Shown one piece after another: positions 56,401 through 64,000 of a stretch of DNA of 64,000 nt. The DNA comes from Setophaga petechia. Its lineage: Eukaryota > Chordata > Aves > Passeriformes > Parulidae. Position numbers and translations under genes: made by a program. Location: NCBI GenBank assembly GCA_024362935.1, contig JANCRA010000003.1:9414001-9478000 (forward strand). The letters run 5' to 3'. Below the pieces are notes generated by a model, which was not told the origin of the DNA, searched no databases, and saw nothing but the letters and a program-made list of their open reading frames with translations. Position 1 is the first letter of the stretch, and each line of letters starts with the position of its first letter.

Positions 56401-59400
56401 ACAAGTGTCTTTCCATGTAACATTTTTACATACATAGTAAGCAGCAATGGTATGGTGTCTTTCCAACACTATTTTTAATAGAACATAGTAGTTAATCTAC
56501 AGAGTTTTCTAACTTAATAAAGGCTTTAGACCTAATAATATATAATTAATATATATTGCCAAAAATGTTATACTTTGTGCTTTTCTTGACTAGAGCATGG
56601 GGTTGCAGGATGTGAACTAGAATGATCTTCTGTATAGAAAACTCTTAACTTGAAAACTGAGTTTTTTTAATTTCTAAAATTTTCCTTGTTTGACTCATTA
56701 ACAAAATCTTAAATAAAGCTAATTTTCAATATAGATTTTCATCAGTACAACTATATTTTGTTCCATGTAGAAACTATTTATTTCCCAATGGTGCTTATGG
56801 CTTAAAGGAGGTGATCTTCTCTTTAATTTGGAAAAAAATTGAAGTATTGGTCCACTTTGTATATGAAGAACAGAAGCAGAATTTTAGAGATGCTTAAAGA
56901 ATGGTCCCAAGTACAAACTGGACGTTAAAAGCTTCCAGTAGTCTATAGAGTAGCAGAAGTTGGAAATCACAAAATCTTGGACAGTGTAAATACCTACCAA
57001 GTTCTGTAGAAACTATGCAACTAGCCTTACTATGTTTGTGAGGGCATCATATTAAAAAAATACTTTGCAAATGCTTAATAAATTTTTATACTGCATCATC
57101 AAAGATGAAAATTTTAAATGATGCTTGCATTTTTAACTTAACTACAGACTTGATTGGTTCTGGGCCTTGAAATGCAAAATTTGGAGGCAGGAGGGGGATA
57201 TTTTAAATACACTAATGCTACTTGCCTAAAATAATTTTGATCTCAAAATGTATTTTATTCTCTGTGCTTAGCCAAAATATCTTTGGATGTAATGCTGATG
57301 ACATTTTGTCACTCATAAAATGGCCTGAGCATTTTGGGGGCCTTTGACACTTTTAATTTGATCTGACTGTAGAGTTTGTATTGAAGAGAACAGACAGAGG
57401 CAAAGAGGTACAAAAGGAGCTGGCTGAGAATAGCCAGGAACTGTTACAAGGAGATTCAAAGGAATTCACAGTGGAAGAAAGCTGAGGAAATGAATGAGGC
57501 TTGTAATTGCACTGGTGGACCACATGCTGTTGGAGAAGCAGTGTAAAATTTTGGATGAGCTCTGTGATGTCAGGAGGATGATTCTTAGATAGTTTAGATC
57601 TATCCTTAGATCTATCCTTAGATATTTTAGTAGATCCATATGCTACAGGAAAAGGCTAACTGTCTTATATGTGAAAGAAGGAACTCAAGATCTGCTTATC
57701 ATCAGTTGCAGTGCTGAATTAATGAAATTACAGCTTGCCTCTCAAATTCTTCCTTGTCTATATCAACACGTTGTGGTGATTGCATTTATCATTGATATTA
57801 AGATTGGAAATATTTTGGCTTTTATTAAAAGGGAAAGAAGAGGGGAGTTTCATATTTCATTACTGCTCAGTTTGGGCAGTTGCATTTTTAAGATGATTGG
57901 TAAGCCATTTTGGCACAATAATGAATTTGATGAAAATTGGGTATGACATTTATATAATATTGAGTAACACTTAACAGAGACCCGTTCTGACTCAGCTTCT
58001 TCAAAGTAGCACTGCTGTGAGATGGCAGATGGCTTTTAACATGGGCTTCTATACTGAGCTTTTTTATCTTTCTGGATCCTCTTACTTCTACATTTGTTTT
58101 TCAATAAATTGTGTATATAGGTTTGTCTGTTGTCTTTGATGGAAAAAGAGATGACTATTTCCCTGAATTGATAAAGTGGGCAACTGAAAATGGAGCATCC
58201 ACAGAGGGTTTTGAAATAGCTAACTTTGAAGAGGAGGGATTTGGTTTGAAAGCAACAAGAGAGATAAAGGTGAGCATGTGAACATGTGAGTTAGATTAGA
58301 AAATTGTGTTTGGAATGTATCTGCAGAGCTCTGAAATGCTCACCCTTTTCCCCCTTTTACCTGCTTATGCTGTTCTGAAACATTACCAACTCTGTGTACT
58401 TGAGAATAGCATTATTGATAAAATAAGTATTGTTTTTGTTGACTACTGATAGTACTGTGAATTTTTAATCAATCTTTTACACTGATGTATTCCTTTATTC
58501 CATGTTTTCTAACTATTTAGTCTCTTCTTTCATGTCCCTTTTAAAGAACTGAACAAGTTTTTGCCTGAAAAAGAGATATTTGCAATGCCTATTTAGTCTC
58601 TTCTTCATTCATGTCCCTTTTTTAAAGAATTGGTCTTTTTGTCTCAGAAAGAGGTATTTGCAATGTCTATTCTCCAGTGAAAATGAAAAAATCCACAAAT
58701 TATGATATTATGATAATTTTAAAGGATTTTTTTTTTATCATCAGATAAATAGTATAGACGCACACAGAATTAGGTAACTGTTAAAAGGTAAGCATTTAAA
58801 ATTGTGTCTTTCCATTCCCATTTTGTAGGTGGAAAACAGGTTTGAAGACGAGTCAGCTGTTGTAGAATGACTATTGGAAAATGAGCTCTGTGTAATCATT
58901 TAAGAGCTTCATTAGCGCACAGTTAATACATTGATAAAAATCCTGAACAGTTCTTCTAAAATAAAAACAGCCAGTATGAAAAAACTCTTCTGTGAGAAAA
59001 TAAGTGTTCATGTAATTATTAGCAATATAATGTGTCTGGAAGCTTTAAGGTTGTGCTGTACATCTTAGCCAGTTCCAAAATGGAAGGGCTTTATTTTGTA
59101 TCCGAGTGATTGTTTTAAAGCTCTGTATAATGCAAATTGAAACACTGCTTGCCACAATGTGAAACACAGATTGTTTGTTGAATTTGCAGTGGAAGAGAAG
59201 GAAGAATTTTGATTCGGAATAATTTTGATTTTAAAAAAATAATGCAAACAGCTTGTAATTTAAAGTTGGTGTATATTTGAGACACTTGGCACACAATATA
59301 AATGCTGGCTGACCCTCTATTGCATTTCTTTCCTTTCTGTAGGCTGAAGAGTTGTTTCTGTGGGTTCCTAGAAAACTGTTGATGACGGTTGAGTCAGCTA

Positions 59401-60182
59401 AAAATTCAGTTTTAGGTAAGAGCCCAAGGAAGTTCTTAAGAAAGAAATTAATATTTATGGGATCTTTCAGTAGGAGACTTTCTTTTTTTAGCTGATCTTC
59501 TTTATTACAGGGCTTGCTTATCATTCCAGCCATCAGATTGGGAATACTTAGAAACTTGAAGTGTCAGTGGAAAGAATTTAATTTCCCGGTTCGTTTCTGC
59601 CTGAGTGCACTGGATATCTTCCACAAGTGTTTGTGTTATTTTGAACATGTATTATGTAGCTTGTATAGTAGTTGGAGATAGAATATTCTGAGGTATTGAG
59701 AATATTGTTCTGGTTTTGTAATGCAATTGTACACGAGGAATTTGCTGTGTCAAAAATCTTGCAGTATGATGCAGTGTAGGCAGCTAAATATTTTAGAAAC
59801 CTGAAAAGCTTTTTCTTTTTGTTAAGCACTTACCTGTTATTTAATCACGTTAATTTAAAGTAAATCTAGGATGATATTTTCCATGGAGAATCAATTTAGT
59901 TCCTTGCCTTTCTTGGTTGATTCAGGATCTCTGTATTCTCAAGATCGAATTCTTCAAGCCATGGGCAATATAACATTGGCATTCCATCTCCTTTGTGAGC
60001 GAGCCAACCCCAACTCTTTCTGGCTGCCCTACATCCAGACTCTCCCCAGTGAATATGATACTCCTCTCTATTTTGAAGAAGATGAAGTACAGTATCTTCA
60101 GTCAACTCAGGCCATACATGATGTTTTTAGCCAATATAAAAATACAGCTCGGCAGTATGCCTATTTCTACAAAGTTATTCAG
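53311..60182 (+). CDS. SETD3: SETD3, actin-histidine N-methyltransferase, residues 1-225 in five exons (3' part outside window)
   Basis: SETD3 methylates His73 of actin using S-adenosylmethionine and carries a SET domain followed by a Rubisco-LSMT-type substrate-binding domain (family knowledge). Exons 53311-53413, 55016-55108, 58121-58269, 59343-59415 and 59926-60182 join with correct phase to 225 residues. The start MGKKSRVKTQKSGTGATATV is family-invariant. Residues known from human structures to contact SAM are in place: Arg75 (FDGKR), Glu104 and Phe106 (EEEGFGL). The SET domain begins near residue 94 and continues through ELFLWVPRKLLMTVESAKNS, ILQAMGNITLAFHLLCERAN and FWLPYIQTLPSEYDTPLYF to YKVIQ. 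The exon that follows in the family (THPHANK...) is not present up to 64000. The gene diverges from CCNK at the shared CpG island. No disabling change is visible. Confidence 0.97.
53414..55015 (+). other. SETD3: SETD3 intron, 1.6 kb
   Basis: AT-rich, with a TA/TG microsatellite at 54941-54975 shortly before the acceptor. Nothing else recognised. Confidence 0.75.
54941..54975. repeat. TA/TG microsatellite
   Basis: TATATATGTGTGTGTGCATA followed by a TA run. It ends about 40 nt before the acceptor of the next SETD3 exon, inside the region where a branch point is expected. Confidence 0.85.
55016..55108 (+). CDS. SETD3: SETD3 coding exon (residues 35-65)
   Basis: A 93-nt exon from ATTTCCAG to GTAAAT. 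It encodes CSSPPPGPGKEWEEYVQIRS then LVEKIRKKQK, closely matching the family helix that precedes the SET domain. Confidence 0.97.
55109..58120 (+). other. SETD3: SETD3 intron, 3.0 kb
   Basis: AT-rich. A short 12-bp tandem repeat (TAGATCTATCCT) occurs at 57595-57622. No exon or named element recognised. Confidence 0.75.
58121..58269 (+). CDS. SETD3: SETD3 coding exon (residues 66-115)
   Basis: A 149-nt exon from GTGTATATAG to GTGAGC. It encodes LSVVFDGKRDDYFPELIKWA, then TENGASTEGFEIANFEEEGF, then GLKATREIK. It carries the SAM-contacting Arg75, Glu104 and Phe106 and the first strand of the SET domain. It ends in phase 0. Confidence 0.97.
58514..58671. repeat. Diverged tandem duplication, about 76-82 bp unit
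   Basis: TATTTAGTCTCTTCTTTCAT...TTTGCAATGCC (58514-58589) is repeated as TATTTAGTCTCTTCTTCATT...TTTGCAATGTC (58590-58671), with small indels and substitutions. This is local duplication, not a known element. Confidence 0.85.
58829..58870 (+). CDS. Possible alternative terminal exon of SETD3
   Basis: A good acceptor (TTTCCATTCCCATTTTGTAG) is followed by an open frame in phase with the upstream exon (which ends in phase 0). It encodes VENRFEDESAVVE and then TGA, and AATAAA lies at 58960-58965. Joined to residues 1-115 it would give a 128-residue protein without the SET catalytic core. I cannot say whether this isoform is used; a chance acceptor with a short frame is the alternative. Confidence 0.35.
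   Translation: MENRFEDESAVVE
59343..59415 (+). CDS. SETD3: SETD3 coding exon (residues 116-139)
   Basis: A 73-nt exon from CTTTCTGTAG to GTAAGA. It encodes AEELFLWVPRKLLMTVESAK then NSVL, the conserved second strand of the SET fold. Confidence 0.97.
59416..59925 (+). other. SETD3: SETD3 intron, 0.5 kb
   Basis: Nothing recognised. Confidence 0.75.
59926..60182 (+). CDS. SETD3: SETD3 coding exon (residues 140-225)
   Basis: A 257-nt exon from GTTGATTCAG to GTAAGA. It encodes SLYSQDRILQAMGNITLAFH, LLCERANPNSFWLPYIQTLP, SEYDTPLYFEEDEVQYLQST and the QAIHDVFSQYKNTARQYAYF segment ending in YKVIQ. This is the helical insert within the SET domain. Confidence 0.98.
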
Positions 60183-63100
60183 GTAAGAATCTTAAATATA
60201 GTATATAAATGTTGTTCTCGCGATCCTTATTGTGGAAGGTGTGAAAGCAGTGATGCTGAATAATAGTACAAGTATATTGCCCTTGAAAGTCTCAATCATT
60301 AAAGCAATTTCCTGCTGTTTTTTAACTGCTATTGAAATTTGGCAGTTCTGTAGGGTTATAGATATATAAAAACGTATTTAGGTGGTTGAGAGAAGTGATT
60401 ATTGTCTTTGTTTAAAAATGGATGAGGCTTCATCTGGAATACTGTACAATTTTGGGCCCACCACTGCAAAAGGCACATTGACAAACTGGAAACTTGTTGA
60501 CAAACTGAAATGAGACCAGAGGAGAGCTTTTAAGATGTAATTTGCTTCAGCCCTTTATCTGTATGGGTGACTAAAGGATCTGGATTTGTTTGTTTTGGGG
60601 AAAAGGAGATTAGGAATGATCCAGTCGCTGCTTTCATCTTGCTACTGTTAGCTGGTCTCTGGAAGTTTGTGGGTTGGAAAGTTTTCTGCATGACCTGCAG
60701 AGATCTGCAATCTATGCATGCCTCTATGATTCTTTGAAAACTGTGTAGTTTGCACTTAACAAAGTAAAATTATAGTTGTTAATTGACAGAATAAAACCAT
60801 TGCATATGTTGTATTTCCAATGAACTGGATTAACTGTTGTTTTCTGTTCTATTTAGTGTAATTATTTTTGATTGCTTTCAAATACAAAGATAAACCCATC
60901 TGGTAACAGTTAGGGTATGGAGAGGCTTGAGATGGGTGAACTTTTCATTGTGTTCTGAAGTAATGATTTAAACCAAGTTTCTAACAGACCTCTGTTAGTC
61001 TGACTGATATCTGGATATAATGTTGTAGTGAATGTTGATGTGTTATTCTCAAGGCAGTGCTTAGTGTCCAGACATTCAAAGCTTTTTGTGGCACAATCTG
61101 TATGAAAAAAAATGTATGTCTGTATGTACTGAATCTCCCCAAATGTGTGATCTAGAGACATTGTGTTTGGCCATGAGACAGGTCGGAAGACACAAGGCAA
61201 TTCTATTCTCCTGTAGTGTTACCAGGGTTCCAAAGCTGTTCTGTCAACTGTTTTAATTTAACAAAAGTTACATTATTTTGTCTAGCTGTTTGGTGTTTCA
61301 AACACAAATTCAGTTTATGAAATATAAGGAGCAGAGGGATACATTTTGAAAACTGAAGTAATTGAAAATGATTGGTGAAAGCCAAATCAGATGCACAAGG
61401 AATAAGCTAGAAACAGTGGGCTTGATATTGGAAGGGAACTGAATTCTTCCTTTCAGGTGTCACAGTAGAGGAAACGATAGTTGAGCCAACTCTTTTTCTT
61501 GCTGAGTCCTATCCTAGACTGCCAGTCCACACTTGGTCTCCACTTAGTTTCTCAAAATATGCTGCCTGATCAAACAGAGCTTCTAAAAGTTGGGCCTTAG
61601 AACATTTTTTAACCCTGAAGAGGTCTACTCCTTTTAACAAGTTATTGGCAGAATATTGTGGAACATTATCCAATTCTTCTAGCTGCTGGTCTTGCTCTTG
61701 CAGTTCTTTTCAGAACTGAATCAGCTGAACAATCACTATGACCAGTTCCATCATTTTCACTAATCCTGACTAGTACTATTATGGGAGAGGTTATGTGACT
61801 GCAACATCAATTAAAAAAAACTCTGAAATGCAGAATGGTCAGAAAATTAGAGTAATTTTTTTTTTGTTCTCCTGACAAATGCTTTTATTGCTTGTTTTGT
61901 GTTCTTGTTACATATCTTGTTCTATAGGTGTTGTTTCACTTTGTTGAACATGAGATGAAGGTAGGTCAGGTAGGATTCATTTGCTTTATTTACTTTCCTT
62001 TGCAGAATGAGAGGTAATAAGTATTTAGTTAAATTTTAAGTGGGTCCTGGTTGTTTGGTGCCTTACTTCAGCACTGGCATGTAACCACAATTTCTGCTGA
62101 ATGTTTCTTCACTACTATTCAGCAAATAGTACTGTTCACATTAGAAAGTCAAATAAACTCAGTTGGCTCCAGGAATGCCAACTGTATCTATTGGGCAGCT
62201 ATTATTAATGTTTTTGATGAAAACTTATGGAAAAGTTTAAATTTTTGATTTCTGCTTCTGCTCTCAAAAATAAGAGCCTGTAATTTATTAAATGGTGGAG
62301 GAAAGGAGTTCATAGAGAAAATATAGAAGTCTCTTTCTTTCCTAAAACAGTACCATTTTTCCTTATTCATAAAAGCTGAAAGTAATTTTAGTATCAGCTT
62401 GCATGTACTCATATCATGTTTTGAACAAAATTGACCCACAAAATACTAATGCTAAGGGTAATTCATGAGCAGATGGAAAAGGGAAGAAACAGTGAAAGAG
62501 AAATTTTTCATATAAATGAAAAAAGCAAAGCAAACCCACTTGTCTATGAAAGGCAGTGTACTCTGCAAGCTTGATTAAATGAGGGGTTTTTAGATTTTTG
62601 TATACCATCATTTCATTTAGTATTACTACTGCTTTAGTAGAAGTGTTTAAATGAAAGCTGTCCTGTGTGACCAGGGTTTTCATATTGCTTTCAATATGCA
62701 GACTAATTTCTTTAAAGTAAAAATGCCTTTTAAAGTATATATTTTAAAGTACAGATACATTTTTTATAATACAAAAATCTTAAAGCTATGTTTACTTTAT
62801 TGATAGCTGTTCTACTGTGGGAAGTAATGCTAGCAGCATCCTGAAATAAAAGCTGGGGTTTTTTGCTATTTGAAGATACTAAAAAAGGGACTACTTTGTG
62901 CAGACAAAATATTCTAATTGCAATATTTTTAGTCTACAAAATATTTCTAATGGTGGGGGGAATAAAAGGGTTAACAGGTCCTGTCTTCAAATGCTTCTTT
63001 TTCTTTCCAAATAGGATTGCTAAACTGCTTTTAAAATAATTTGGCTTCTGATGGGTGTGCAGTTTCAAACATGGTTTGAGAAGTGCTGCTCTGTTTTATT

Positions 63101-64000
63101 TCCTTAGCTTTTCCATAAACGGTGACTGCTGCAGTTCTGACTCGTTCTCCAAGTACTTAGTCTGGCTACACATGAAGAATGGGCAGATTTATGAATTTCA
63201 CAGCTGTTGCAAGCTAAACTGTAGTCTGGTTTGATAAGCAGAAACAGGTGGGATGTTGAGCAGACAAAAATAAACTCTTGAGCATGTTAGCCAGGCTCTA
63301 TAAACCACACTGACACCTCTCTAAACATATGTAATTTGATAACTAAAAAATAGTTAAAAGTTGTTGCAGATGTACTTCAGTGGTGCATTTGGCCTCTGCA
63401 TTGGTATCAAAATACAGGGAATGCTCAAAAGATTACTTTTGTTGCTGCAGACTTGTAGTTTCCAAGATTTTTTTTTTTTATAGTTTGTTCCAAAGAGAAA
63501 TTCTGTAAGCTGCAGGGTTTTCTCTTCTCAGGGGAAGAGAAAGCAAGGTATGTCTATGACTGCCTTAACATTTATGAGCACTGCATGCCTGCAGAAAGGT
63601 GAACAAAGCCCAGATATTTATGGCTTAATGTTAAAATTTTTTTGTCCACTGAAATGTGGTACGATAGACACAAGAGGGAGCCATATAGTTTACAGACAGT
63701 CACGGTGAGATCATATTCCTAAAGAAAATACAGCCAAGTTTGAAGCTTTTTTAAAAGAATATGCAGTGGTCTTTGTGTTTAATTTTCAGGTGCATCTCTA
63801 TGCCTGTCTGTAGTCAGCTACAGAGAAGTTTATGTGAATCAAAACAAGATATGAAGACAAGGAATGCACTTAGAGAAGTTGGAAGTGTCCAAACTATTTT
63901 CATTTTGAGCATGATGGGTTTGCAGCAGTGCTGTATCTTTTCCCCAGCTGTAGTAAAGGCTGTTACTACCTGCCTAAATAAAAGACAATTATGTGATAAC
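60183..64000 (+). other. SETD3: SETD3 intron (5' part, runs off the window)
   Basis: It contains a CR1 fragment (about 60384-60737). The following family exon, starting THPHANK, is not found. No RNA gene or further repeat recognised. Confidence 0.75.
60384..60737 (+). mobile_element. CR1 LINE 3' fragment with internal deletion
   Basis: GTTGAGAGAAGTGATTATTG, GAGGCTTCATCTGGAATACT, the TTTTGGGCCCACCACTGCAA stretch and CATTGACAAACTGGAAAC match the CR1 ORF2 C-terminal part (HLEYCVQFW, DKLE). Further on are GGGTTGGAAAG and the tail CCTCTATGATTCTTTG. It is shorter than the consensus over this span, so a deletion is likely. Sense orientation in a SETD3 intron. Confidence 0.85.

Larger units (their letters stand above)
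58270..59342 (+). other. SETD3: SETD3 intron, 1.1 kb
   Basis: It holds a diverged tandem duplication (58514-58671) and a possible alternative terminal exon (58829-58870 plus UTR), both listed separately. Confidence 0.75.

Noticed and set aside
63460..63480. T run near 63470 as a retroposon tail
   Set aside because: No recognisable element body or target-site duplication beside it.

Overview
This is a piece of a vertebrate nuclear genome, almost certainly from a bird. Genes are split into short exons with long AT-rich introns. The only interspersed repeats I recognise are CR1 LINE fragments, several ending in the CR1-type ATTCTRTG-like 3' tail, and there is no Alu, B1 or L1-like material. Three neighbouring genes are identifiable by translating their exons: CCDC85C (+, 3' part only), CCNK (cyclin K, -, complete) and SETD3 (+, 5' part only). 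This gene order matches the vertebrate SETD3-CCNK-CCDC85C block (human 14q32, here read in the opposite direction; from memory, chicken chromosome 5). I did not compute any alignment.

Layout. 1-9720: introns and the last three coding exons of CCDC85C (1305-1400, 7994-8092, 9631-9720), then a long 3' UTR to about 13.33 kb. 13.42-30.05 kb: CCNK on the minus strand, with ten coding exons between 14130 and 28124 that splice in phase to a 586-residue protein, plus a non-coding first exon in a CpG island. 29.75-30.96 kb: a CpG island acting as a divergent promoter for CCNK and SETD3, with seven CCAAT boxes in about 300 bp, GC boxes and a YY1-type motif. 30.5-64 kb: SETD3, with a non-coding first exon, a 22.8-kb first intron and five coding exons (53311-60182) giving residues 1-225. 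The remaining SETD3 exons lie beyond the window.

Roles. Cyclin K is the regulatory subunit of CDK12 and CDK13, which phosphorylate the RNA polymerase II C-terminal domain. SETD3 is the actin His73 N-methyltransferase. CCDC85C is a DIPA-family coiled-coil protein of apical junctions. The three are neighbours, not a pathway. CCNK and SETD3 share a promoter region; CCNK and CCDC85C converge tail to tail with predicted poly(A) signals only about 110 bp apart.

I found no novel multi-gene system, no CRISPR array, no RNA gene and no intact mobile element. The points most worth checking are a possible alternative last exon of SETD3 (58829-58870 plus a poly(A) signal) that would make a 128-residue protein without the SET core, the CCAAT-dense divergent promoter, a CR1 insertion very close to the acceptor of a 34-nt CCNK exon, and an old 2.2-kb antisense CR1 in SETD3 intron 1. 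Exon edges come from GT/AG signals, reading-phase continuity and remembered family sequence; UTR ends and transcription starts are estimates.
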